From the NCBI GenBank assembly GCA_918026815.1, contig CAKJVC010000168.1, forward strand, positions 62,001 to 126,000: a DNA stretch of 64,000 nt, read 5' to 3'. Shown in pieces: positions 45,786 to 56,704 of this stretch (positions are counted from its first letter, which is position 1; the number at the start of each line of letters is the position of its first letter). This DNA is from Chalara sp. BL73 (lineage: Eukaryota; Ascomycota; Leotiomycetes; Helotiales). Below the pieces are notes generated by a model. That model saw only the letters and a list, made by a program, of their open reading frames with translations, was not told where the DNA came from and made no database searches. Both the position numbers and the translations under genes were made by a program.

Positions 45786-46156
45786 TGTGAAGATTATTAG
45801 AAACGAAAATGGTGAAGGTCGCTCAAACTTTTTTGGTAACGCGAGGCTGAGGTCGAGCCTGACTTAGGTAATGGATCGTATGTACAGGGTAACGCCATCG
45901 TGAGAGTTGAGACTAGGTGCAAACCGTTCTCTAAACATAGTTTCTGAATCAATTTCTTTCAGTTAATTTTGAGGCCCTATATACACAGACCATGATTCGC
46001 TTCCTCTTCCACCACTCTGGCCATAATGAAGCCCAAACTCAACGCTGTTGTACAATACTCGCTGCCCACCGCAAATCTTCCAACGTAGAACTTTTTCAAT
46101 CTAACATATGTGCCCCCATATGCGTCGACTATCACCTGATGCCATACGATTGTGCC
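45786..46156. promoter_or_regulatory. upstream region of the VPS71-like gene
   Basis: About 370 bp; a plus-strand open frame here has no recognisable content. It holds the VPS71-like promoter and the 3' end of the small mitochondrial gene. Confidence 0.45.
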
Positions 46157-46741
46157 TTAGTTCTTCTTCCTCTCCAGCTCAGCCAGCTTCTCCTCCAATG
46201 TCTGCACGTAGGTGTGCACGCGCTGTACACTTGCTTGCAAACTCTGCGGATACCATCGTTAGCTAGGTTGTGATGACTTGAATCTCTGGGCAGCTTCTGG
46301 GTTATCAAGAGGAGGTCAGGCTATTCTTGGAGACACACATAAATATCACTTGTCAACAACTCATTCGACACCTTGTATTCCTCTAGAACATAGTAGTAGA
46401 CACCTGCTCCAGCCAACGTACTTCCCAAGAAGAATCCGAGTAATCTGAGACTATCGATCAGTATATGTACTGTTCAACAATTATGTTCTAAGAAGTATGG
46501 AAAGTGTCGCACGCTGGAAACATAACATCCTCTATGCATTGCGCGGAAATAAAAACAGAAATAACCGGTCAACTGACCCTCCTCTAAATGCTCCAACTGG
46601 TTTTCGTACCGGCAGAGGAGTAGCTGCTTCTGCAAATCTTCGCGACGAGGTCTGGAAGCTTCGCGATAGTTGGATAGTGGCAGGAGTTGAGGAGACTGAG
46701 GAGACTGAGCGCATTGCCGGGAATAGGATGCGCGATGCCAT
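46157..46741 (-). CDS. small mitochondrial membrane protein, unknown function
   Basis: Three exons (46741-46578, 46444-46339, 46243-46157) join in phase to 118 residues; donors are GTCAGT and GTGTGT. An in-frame ATG at 46777 would add 12 residues. The N-terminus (MASRILFPAMRSVSSVSS, then Arg/Ser-rich with RSFQTSSRRF) looks like a mitochondrial presequence. A single transmembrane segment follows (LLGFFLGSTLAGAGVYYYV). The C-terminus is a short coiled coil (VQTLEEKLAELERKK). The layout, presequence plus one membrane span plus coiled coil, suggests an inner-membrane accessory protein, but I do not recognise the family. Confidence 0.75.
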
Positions 46742-47175
46742 GATCGATAAGTATTGTTGGGATCGTTGTAAAATCATCCGTTAGGAGAATATGCAGATTA
46801 TCTATTGTATGGTTGTGCACAGATATGGTAAGTGTTACTCTACGGTTTATTTCTTCTAAACAAGGAGCTCGGTAAAGCTCCCCATCCCGGTTGCCATGTC
46901 ATTTTTCCTGCCTCAGGCAAGTTATACATATGGAGGACTTTCTGCCAGCGAAACACAGGGTTATGGAATTACGACAACAGGAAATGTTACAACGCCTGAG
47001 GTTTGCTCACTTAATCACAGGAACAACAACCGCTAAAAGCTTCAGCTACTTAATAAGCGCGTAATATTTTTGTTATCAGCCAATCTTAACCTGGATGGCC
47101 AATGCTCCTTGGGTACTGAAAATGCTAGAGAAATAGATAGTACATGCATAAGAAAGCCAGACCTTCTCAGCCTCC
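46742..47175. other. intergenic, no gene recognised
   Basis: About 430 bp with the promoter of the small mitochondrial gene and the 3' end of the PDI gene. No gene seen. Confidence 0.5.
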
Positions 47176-48997
47176 TTACAACTCGTCATGGGCCTCCTCA
47201 GCGGCGCCCTTAGCAGCTTCAGTGGCTTCGCCAGCGGCGCTCTTGACGGACTCGGTAACCTCCTCAGCGGCGCTCTTAGCAGATTCTGTAGCAGCTTCAG
47301 CTTGTTGAGCCAATGGCTCGTCCGACTTAGCTTCGGCGGCTGCCTCGTCGTATGCAACCTCGACTCCGTGCTTGCCATTCTCCTTGATGAATTGGATCAA
47401 ATCTTCAATACTACGGCTACCACTATATGTGACTGGGTTGGCCTTGTCACCAGCCTTGTAAAGCTTGATGGTTGGGAAACCTTGAATCTCATCCGGAACG
47501 TCGTTGGCAGTGGCGTCAACTTTGGCGATAGTGACCTTGTCCGTCTTGCCTTCTTTAACGTACAATTCAGCGAGTATGTCATACTTGGGAGCAAGGGCCT
47601 TGCAGTGACCACACCATGGCGCGTAGAACTCTATTAAAACGTCCTTGGTATCATCTAGAACAATGGACTCATAGTTCTTAGCGACAACAATTTGGACCGG
47701 GCCATTCTGAGTCTCTGGGATGGGCTCAGACTTGATGCTAGGCTCAACCTTTCCAGCAACGAAATCCTCGAGGAACTTCCCGATGCTCTTCTCGGTGATC
47801 TCAGTGTCTTGGTCGAATGGGAACTTCTTGTTATTAACAGTATCTTGGATGGCAAAAGCTGGCCATTGATCAGCCTTGAGGTTAAGGTTGCCAGCGTGAG
47901 CACCAAAAGCCTTAGCGTCGATGGTGGCAAAGCTGACAGCGCCTCTGTGCTTCTCGGCAATGGGCTTAAGGGCAGCAGAAAGGGTGGCGCGCTCCTCCTC
48001 AGTCTCAGCGAATATATATGCCAAGGGGATTCCTGTGGCCATGTAACCAGCGTATGTCTCTGGGCCAACCTCGCCAATCAAGGGGATGGAGGCAGTCTTA
48101 GCAAATTGCTCAATGGATTCGGCGCTCAATGCCTCAGCGAAGATGCTCTTGCCCTCATCAAACGACTTATATAGAACAACAGCTGGGAAAGAGACACCTT
48201 CCGCCTTGGCCAATTCAACATCGTTGCTAGCACCAAAAAGATACGAGTCACGGAGCTTCTCAGCGACAATTGTGAATGTGGCGTTAGATGCCTTATCATC
48301 TGCTGCGAAGTATCCGACCAAAACAACCTTATCGGCAGTCTTGAAGTCCTCAACTGTCTCCTTGGTAAGAAGGGAAACTGCAGGAAGGGATTGCTTGGTC
48401 ATGTATGAGACGATCCTGTGATGGGGTGTTAAAAATAGATATATGGATATGGGCAGACAGATGGGGCACTCACGCAGGAGCTTTTCGCTGTCCAGAGTAT
48501 GGAGAAATGTTGTCCTCGCCTCTGAAGACCTTGAGAGTTGGGTAGCCCTCGACGCCATAGGTCTGGCAGAGATCAGCCTCCTCTGTGCAGTCGACCTTGG
48601 CGAGCTTGATATTCTTCTCCTTCAGCGTGGTAGCAGCCTCCTCGTATTCTGGTGCCAATGCTTTGCAATGACCGCTGAAGATAATTAGTAATCTGCAACG
48701 TGACAGGTGTTTCAGTAAACTTACCACCATGGCTATATTAGAAAGGTGGAGGTTAGTAATGAAATAGAAACTATAGGTATCAGGGTAGGCATACTGCATA
48801 AACTACAATTGACATTAGCAAGATGTCTTCAGTAAAGCCTTCGGCTGTACGGCTGAAGTCGACTTACATTCTGCGAGAACTAGGTCGTTCGACTTAACAA
48901 AGTCGGCGAAGGTATCTTTTGTGAGAACCTCAACATCTGAAGCTGAGGCTACAGCAGCGCCGAGGAGGCCCAGTGCGACAGTTGCGAAAGAGCGCAT
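47176..48997 (-). CDS. PDI1: protein disulfide isomerase, ER lumen
   Basis: Five exons (48997-48868, 48802-48795, 48732-48725, 48674-48474, 48415-47176) join in phase to 528 residues. Exons 2 and 3 are only 8 nt each, encoding FYA and PWC just before and into the first active site. Each flanking intron has good sites: GTAAGT, GTATGC and GTAAGT donors, TACTAAC or TACTAAT branches, and TAG or CAG acceptors. A signal peptide ([20 protein letters not shown]) precedes domain a with Cys49-Gly-His-Cys52. Domains b and b' follow, then domain a' with Cys384-Gly-His-Cys387. The C-terminal region is a Glu/Ala/Lys-rich helical segment, and the protein ends in the ER-retention signal HDEL. It oxidises and isomerises disulfides in secreted proteins. 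Expression is expected to rise with the unfolded-protein response. Confidence 0.96.
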
Positions 48998-51311
48998 CTT
49001 GACTGTTTGTGTGAAGGAACGGGCTGGGGCGTGGCAAGGTTAGCTGCAGGTCCAAGGAGCTGACAGTCGCAGTCTTCAGGTTCTATTGGAAATGATGTTT
49101 TGAGGTTGTTGAAGACTGATATAACATACCTTCGAGGGATTGAATGACTCCAGTCAGAACCAAGGGAGTAAATGGTATACAGGATAAGAATCAGCGCGAG
49201 GGGTGAGGCGAGGTGTTCTTTATCAAGGAAAATCGTACCTCCCCTGTCCTTATAAATTTAGCTATGGACCCACTTTCTCCGCCTCCTTCGGACGGTTCAG
49301 ACAGCGTTACTGGTTCTAGTTTAGGGACAGAGTGTCCAAAGCTTCCACTACCTGCGCCTTCTCAACACCAACACCAGACGACACATATACTGATTTGTCT
49401 AGTTTGGTACAAATGCTTACTAGTGCAAACAGCCGGTGGGACTTCGATACTTCCATTATTAAGTTTTGTTCTTTTAAGTATTCTTCTGCTCTGTCACATT
49501 ATCCATCCTTCGTGGCCTGGTCTCCTTGCGCTACCCATATTAAATAGATGCCATTCCAACGGGACCCTGAAAATTGGCATACCGAAACTACCTCAGATGG
49601 CCATTATCGGTAAACAAATCGCCTCTGCTTTTAAGATCAGATCTTGCAACGGCTAATTCGAGGTCATCCGCATATCGAGATCTATTAGCCAAGCCTTTAC
49701 TTAATATGAGCCTAAGATGAGGTTTCGTTGTTGAGAAGCTTGCAACGTGTTCTGAACATGTAGCTTAGTCACTGAGGATGGTCCCTCAAACGGCTTCGTG
49801 CAACCTAATTTGTGGGAATTATATATCTTGCCTTTTGCCAGCATTAAATGGAAGGATAGCTTGTCTTTATTACATCTTTTGATATCTTGGAAATTCAGAA
49901 GGTCAAACCTTGAGATACTGCCTGCTGCTTGAAGCGTTTTACCCCTAGAACAAAAGCTCAACGATATTTAAGAGATGCTAACTTAGCATAACTGATGATT
50001 CTATCAGGGTAAACCGAAACATATCCTCCATAGATAGTAGCAAGTGCTGCACATCCATTGAAGAATGTAACAATTAATTGCATTGTTCATTTTTCACCTT
50101 TAGGTGGATCAATAATCGAACAAGCTATTGTGGATAGGTTTGAAGTACAAACCGTCTATAGCCCCACGGCTCTGAACATTGATATTTTTCTTCAGGGCTT
50201 GATGTATGCTTCGTGTCTAAAGTCTAGCTGTTTCATCCCTGTATTTTCTTTTAAACGGACAGCCATCAGCCATAGATGTAGAAAGGATAAGCAATTCTGT
50301 CACTGCACAAGCGTAAGTCTTAACTATAAAGGAGACATGCAGTAAGAGATAGTGAAGGAGAAAACCGGATACAAACTTCGGCATGCCTGTCCTATTCTTT
50401 GAAACAGATGATAGAAAAAACGCGAGTAAAAACAACATCAATCTATGGATGGATTGTCTTCTATTACATCGACTAACCCCTCATTGAAACCAATACGAAT
50501 AATTCCAAGAATATCCGGATAAACTGTAAGTTGTCTTTCATTCTTTATTCTATGCTTAGTCGTACGTCTCTTAACTAGAATCTCAAACAATCGAGTTCTC
50601 CTGCTGGTCAATAAAATAAGAGTCGTAGTTACGTTGAGCCTGCTACAGCTTGACATTGTACAGGTAGGAGAACGAAGCTATCAGAGCAATCCTGTTATGC
50701 TATGAGTGGCTCGTCGCTTCATAAGACCAGAGTAAGGTAGATGTAGCCGTACTCTTGTCACCATAGTTTTCAAAACTTCGAGACTTTAGTCCGCTAACTG
50801 ATTTTTGTTGTTGGAAATACAGGCGGAACCTATCTGAAAATATTCACGTCGCCTTGTGACTCCTGGTATTGTGCAAGTGATGTCGCCGTCAGCGCTGAAG
50901 AAATGCAGCCCAAGTGAAACAAGCCCGCCGGAAACCCAACACACAATTCGGTTCTCATAAGGAAATATATAACTTTTGCTGCCTTTAGAAGCATTCATAT
51001 TTGCGAAGCATCAACGTTTTGACACTTTGACGGCGAGGTGGACACCCCAACCAGGCCTTCCTTCCTTTCCCGTCGACATAGACATGCAATACACCCTGCC
51101 ATATTTTTGATGGCCAGCTTTCATTCTCGCCTTGACTTTGAAAACAGAGTCCGACCATAGATTGTTTTCCACCATTAATTCTAAACGTCTATCTACTACA
51201 ATTCATCTAATGGAGAACTTCTCAACGATCCAGCCCCCATAACGTTGTGACGGTCTAGGTATCGCACCTCCATACTTCGTTTGCCTCCCTCGACCACTTT
51301 GATCATATACA
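48998..51311. other. long AT-rich intergenic region, possible gene relic near 49.3-49.6 kb
   Basis: About 2.3 kb. The left end is the PDI promoter and leader; I did not find a confident UPR element. Near 49,264-49,620 the plus strand has coding-like translations in two frames (MDPLSPPPSDGSDS, then in another frame SSLVQMLTSANSRWDF and YPSFVAWSPCATHIK before a stop), perhaps a relic. The rest is AT-rich with no gene. The right end is the promoter of the gene starting at 51312. Confidence 0.45.
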
Positions 51312-54300
51312 ATGGCAACTGCTATACCTATGAATGGCTCTCCGGGCCTTGAGAGAAGGCCTGCAAGTTCAACACGTTCTCGCCCCGATACGAATCGGCC
51401 CTCTACCCGTGTGTCGATGTTGCAGACCGAGGAAAATCGAGCGCCACCTGTACTTCCCAAAGCCTTCCAGAGCATGCTGAAGACTACAACGGAGACGGGC
51501 AATATTGGCATGTTCTCAATTAAGCCACCACGTGTTCCGCATCCTCCTAGCAGTCCTCGAAGAATGCAAGGAGCATATGGAGAGAGCGGTTCGCAGTCTT
51601 CGCAGAGGCCTCGAAACTATCCGTCCTATGGCCCATCTGGTGTTGATGACAGACGGCGCCTACCATCGTATGTCAGGGATGCTTCATCAGAGATCATATC
51701 AATGTATGAAACACCGAGCCAGAAGTCTGCCAATCGTGGGTACGATGAATCCGATTATCGATCCTATTCTATGAATCAGGGCTATTCACAATATGCCTTA
51801 CACAATCACCGATCATATTCCAGTCTCCGAAGCCAACCAGAAGGATCTGGGCATACGCAACGCCCGAGATCTCCATTTGCATATCCTGCCCGGCTGAGAC
51901 GCCCTGGATTCCGTCCATCTTCCCCTGCATTGACCGATGGAGGTGTGGTCGATTATTCACGACGTGCGGAAATCGACAGAGGGACCTATGTAAGTATTAA
52001 CGGCACGCTCATTGACGTATTGTGTCATCATCGCTTGCGTATATATGTATGTATGTATTTTAAATACTAATGTTCTCTCACAGGCACCTCGTGCCAACTC
52101 TCCGTCGCCTCTCTATGCTCAGAAACGATATGCCATTCCTCTTCCTCTGCGTTCAAACGCAAACAGATCAATGCAATCGCTCTTGAGCCAATCTCCGTCA
52201 TCACGAAGATCGCCTAGTCCTTACATGCGGCAAGATGAAGCCGTCTCGACACCCGACTGGTCACGTCGAAACATGCCAGCATCCATTAACAGCTCGCCGG
52301 CACGGAGCATACTCAGCTTGGCATCAACTATAAATCTATATCATACAGCGTCTGCAGTTTCTACAGCTACCACACCCGGCAAGCTTCATCCCCCATCGCC
52401 GCTGTATTATGACTATACGGAAGATTTTGATGTCGGTGATTATAATCGACCTCCAGTCTTAGAACCTCCACCACAGTTCCGCATAGAAAGGACAATCCCG
52501 GAAGATCGACCATTGAGCGCTAACTGGCAGGAGCAAGAAAAGGGCACATCTGATCGGAAGCTTCGCCATTCTTCCGAAAATTCCACTGTCATCCATCACA
52601 AGTCTAATGAAAACTGGCGTAGCTCTGTACTCGAAAATGTCGGCACCAGTGAAACTATAAAGGCACAGCAAATTGCGAATCACGCTTTGGTGGTTCAGTC
52701 TGAGAACGATGTCCGGGACAAAAAAGCAACTAGAGTTTCTGTACTTGGACCCGGCGCTCAGGAATTAAACCGAAATGTTTTGGAATCATTTGGCCTGGCC
52801 GCTGTATCGTCATTCGAGTTGCTAAATCTGGATACACGTGGGGAGTCAAATGCTACCGAGTCTGTTAATAGTGCTGATGCTTCAAACGGAAATATCGATC
52901 TTGAGCGCAGCATAGAATCGCAATCGATTAGGACTTCTGGTTACAGCTTCAACACGCACCTACGCCAATTTCCGCCACCGCCATTAGAACAACCTCCCCG
53001 TCTAGGTGCTGAAATCGAACATAGAAAGTCCAGGGCGTCATCAGATACATGTAGGGGACGGAGACTGAGTCTCCCTCCACAACATGCCTTACATTCGCTG
53101 AATAGAGCCGGATCCTATCTCGACGGAACTATTGATGGGAATGTAGAACGGCGTTCTTCTACAAGCAGCCGGAAACGCTCAAGCCGGTCGCTCAGTATGG
53201 ATGTTCCGGACGAAGTCGAGCCTAAAGAAACGGCACATGGTTTTGAAGAAGCGCTAGTTTTCAATGGGACTCAATCTCCTGAAGTTACGTCTCAGCTGAT
53301 TCCTTCCGTACCTGGGGAGGCTCCAAAACCACTAGGGCAGTCCAATACTCCTGCTGTGCAGCAAGTTTCGATTGTCAATCAAGCAAGCATAGAAAGGATC
53401 AAGCATTTCCCAGAACTTCCAACCACATTAACTCATCACCCAAGCAAGAAAAGGCGAGTTGAAACAATGTCTGAGCCTTCTTGCGGGGATGCCGATGTAC
53501 CAAACTTCAGTCATCAGTTTCCAAGGAGATTGATTTCTCGCTCCGATTCTCCAATGCTGGCTCCAAAACCAATCTCGCCTGCAAGACAGTTGAAGCTGAA
53601 AAACAGTATCCCTCAGCTTATGAAAGCGCTCCCCGCGGTTCCCAAACTATCCGAGAAACGTGTTCAAGAAGTGACGTCTCTACAATATAAGACAGGATCT
53701 GTCCAACCATCATTCTCCAATACCTCACCTCCGTTGCCAAATAACAAGTCTGCTCAGAGCTATGCCGAACGAGTGTCTACGAAGGAGCTGGAAATCAATG
53801 TGGAGGCAGTCGCAACTTCGAAGATAGATCCGGCTGAGCTAGACTCAAAGCCAATTAGTCCGGTATCTACGATACTTGAAGAAGAGATCGAACAAAACCC
53901 GCACACCCCTAGACTTAAACTCAAGATGAGGAATTCTACAACGCCACATCCAACCTCTGCTAAGGAATCTCGATCTTGGAATTTTGAAGAATGTTATCCC
54001 TGGTCTGACCAGAAATCTGCTACGGGAATTCCCCAGCTAACGAAACAAGGCGAAGACTTGACTGCTAGTGTGAAACAACCCAAGTTCAAGTTGAAGATCA
54101 CCAGGGCATCAGGGTCGACTATAGGGACTGTTCGTGTTAATAGAGGCTCTAGCGAATCACGATCTGCTACTGGCTTGCAGTTGCGAAGTCCAACAGATTT
54201 GTTTTCATCAACTTCTGGAATCGACGTCTTCTCGTCCATCAGCAGACACCTGCACTCACGAAAATCAAGTGTGAATAGCAATACCTTGTCTGCTGATGGC

Positions 54301-54777
54301 ACATCTGCTGAATTCCAAAGCATCAACTCGACCCAAACGTTGCAGGCACATCACACATACCAGTCGACTATTGCGCCCATAGTAACTCAGCCAACACTTC
54401 TACCGACTCCAACCCAGAATAGAAGCTTTTTCTCAGATGATAGTGAGCATAATATTGAGAAATTAAGCATAAGGAAGAGGATGTCTAACTTCAGAGCTCG
54501 GATTACGACTCCATACATGGCTAGAAACGCGGCGCAATCATACGATGACCTCACATGGAGAGATCGGAACAGGCCACAAGTGCCTAGCCCATCACCTGCA
54601 AGGTCCAACCCCGATCTTCGGGGTGCTAGAATGGATGCTGAGACAGATGCTACGAAGCCTGGGGATACCGCAGGGAATTTTCGGGGCCATAATATACGCA
54701 CGAAGGTGATTGAATGGCTAAAGGGAGCACGGCTGGCTATTAAAACCCGTGTAAGATTACGAAAGGGGATTAGCTAA
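51312..54777 (+). CDS. large disordered Ser/Pro/Arg-rich hypothetical protein
   Basis: Two exons (51312-51989, 52084-54777; a 94-nt intron with GTAAGT and CAG) give 1,123 residues in phase. Almost the whole protein is rich in Ser, Pro, Arg and Asn and likely disordered, with many SP/TP sites that could be proline-directed phosphorylation sites. Two related basic motifs, RLKLKMRNST and KFKLKITRAS, lie about 55 residues apart in the C-terminal part. The last 40 residues are basic and amphipathic (RTKVIEWLKGARLAIKTRVR). I do not recognise a domain. The start is the first ATG in frame, in a good context (CAATGGC). A role as a scaffold or cortical protein would be a guess. Confidence 0.8.
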
Positions 54778-55595
54778 GGCGGCCATTAAGCTGAAATACC
54801 CTTCACGATCGCGGAACTATTTTTGCAGTAGGTCTGCAGGTTCAACGATAGGGAGAAAGTTGTATTGTGTGGAATTTTAGATGGCTGTAAGGAATACCCA
54901 TGCTTGGTTTTGGCGAATTGCACCCGCTACATTTTGCTAGTCACTCAAGTAATATATGCATTTGTTTTTGACTTTGACTTTGCAATCAGTGCCCGAGGTA
55001 GCGATACAGACTCAGTTCACAACCATAGGTTGTGTATTTCTACACAAATGAAAGCACAAATATCTAGGGGCATGAGAGTGCTACATTCTTGGCCACCAGG
55101 CACAAATGTTTCTAAAATTCAAATTTATGGATACAAACATCTAGACCGGCTGCACATGGTTCCCCCTCACCTCTTAGAGGAGATGAGAGTTTATCTAATC
55201 AGGTCCAAGAAGTGCTTGATGTGACGAAAAAACCCGCGCAGATAAGAGATGAGCCACTGTCTAAAGACAATACTCATCGCATTTTTGGGACGCAGAGTCT
55301 ATGTAGATGAAGGGAAAACTCCGAGCTGAATCGGTTATTAGATCTGGTACATTGGATATGAGCTTGACATGTGTATGCCATGAAAATTGGGGACTTGAAA
55401 GTCTATAAATGAATGGCCATTATCGTATCAATGAGATACTCACCAAGCTTTGCAACCCGCTACTTTATCCCTATATCTTTGTTTCTCTTTTCTCTTTCGT
55501 GTTGACTCTATGAGCCTGTTCCGTCCACGTATTTTGTGTGGCAATGCTCAGCCATATAACGGCAACTCAACATCATCTTTCGTTTCCCTTTGCTA
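54778..55595. other. intergenic, no gene recognised
   Basis: About 820 bp between two plus-strand genes, AT-rich. An open frame at 54865-55224 has no recognisable content and no splice support. The right end, pyrimidine-rich from about 55,440, is a probable promoter and leader. Confidence 0.5.
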
Positions 55596-56696
55596 ATGGT
55601 TGGATGCGCTGAATATTTACCAACTTGTTACAATTCCAAGATGTTTCCGCTTTGGCGACGCGGATCCTTCAACTATCCTTTCTCCAAGCATAAGAGTCAA
55701 GTCAGTCTCGCTAGCTCCATCTCCACAAACCCCGGTTTCAAATCAGATGGTGTACAAGATTTCCTAGGCTCTGCGGTGGCTCCTCTCACCGGCCCGGAGC
55801 TGGAGATGTCAGGTGCACTAGGGAGTGATGAGGATGAGGGGAGACGATGGAGCGAGGCTTCGGTGCAGACCGGGCCACAAGAGGCCCAGAACGAGGTGTT
55901 GGGTGGCGAGGATATAATTATTGCTGAAGAAAAGTATCGGAGGGTACCGAGTGTAGCGTCTTTGGAGGGAGGTCGGCATCAGCCTGAATATGACCGTGAG
56001 GTTAAGATTAAGCGCGAGGAGAGGACAAAGTTTCCAAGCTTCTCGCACGACACAATATTCGGTGATGATACTCCATCCTCGAGACGGAGCAGTATCTGGA
56101 GTAAGATCTCGGGACGAAGGAGAGCGTCAAGCGCTTCAAGTTGGTGGAGTATTTTGTCAAGGGGAAGGAAGAAGAGTAGCGCCTCCATCCTTGGACCAGC
56201 AGCGATTCAGCCATTGTCGCAGCTACAAACCGTGGAGCAAATCCCTGAAGTGCGGCCTATGGATACTACTCAGCAAGCAAAGGACGAAGACTCCCCTCGG
56301 CTGCCACCAGCTCCGCCCCCTGTAAGTTTGATTAGTGAGAGGCAGGAGGATAGTACTCCAGAAAGAAGTTCGCTGGGCGGTAGACTACAGAGCTTAGAAA
56401 GTAATTTGTCCGGCAAAGAAGTATCTAATGTAAGTTTTATGGCGGTTGCAGCTGGCTTCGGCATGAACAACGGTTGATATTTGGTACAGATGGCCGTAGG
56501 ATCAAAACTGCAGGACACGCCAAAATTGGACTTGACAGGATGTGATGCACAACCTAGAACTCAAATATATGGGTTAGACGGAAAAGATTCACGAACCTTG
56601 GAATGGGCATTGTCAGTAGAGGCGGAGTCGGACCAGCAAAGAGGGAAGCGGTTTGGATTGGTATTCAACCACTGGGATAAGGTTTTCAGAAAGTAG
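55596..56696 (+). CDS. Ser/Arg-rich hypothetical protein
   Basis: Two exons (55596-56429, 56490-56696; a 60-nt intron with GTAAGT and ACAG) join in phase to about 346 residues. ATG 55641 (MFPLWRRGSF) is an equally plausible start. The intron is supported because skipping it ends the frame within 50 nt, whereas splicing gives a further 68 residues ending GLVFNHWDKVFRK. The protein is acidic and Ser-rich, with a basic serine cluster (SRRSSIWSKISGRRRASS, then ILSRGRKKSS) that resembles kinase target sites. No domain is recognised. Its stop is only 8 bp from that of MON1 on the other strand. Confidence 0.72.
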
Positions 56697-56704
56697 TCTT
56701 GCAC

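Noticed and set aside
47188..48174. Plus-strand open frames opposite PDI
   Set aside because: Shadows of the well-supported PDI coding sequence.
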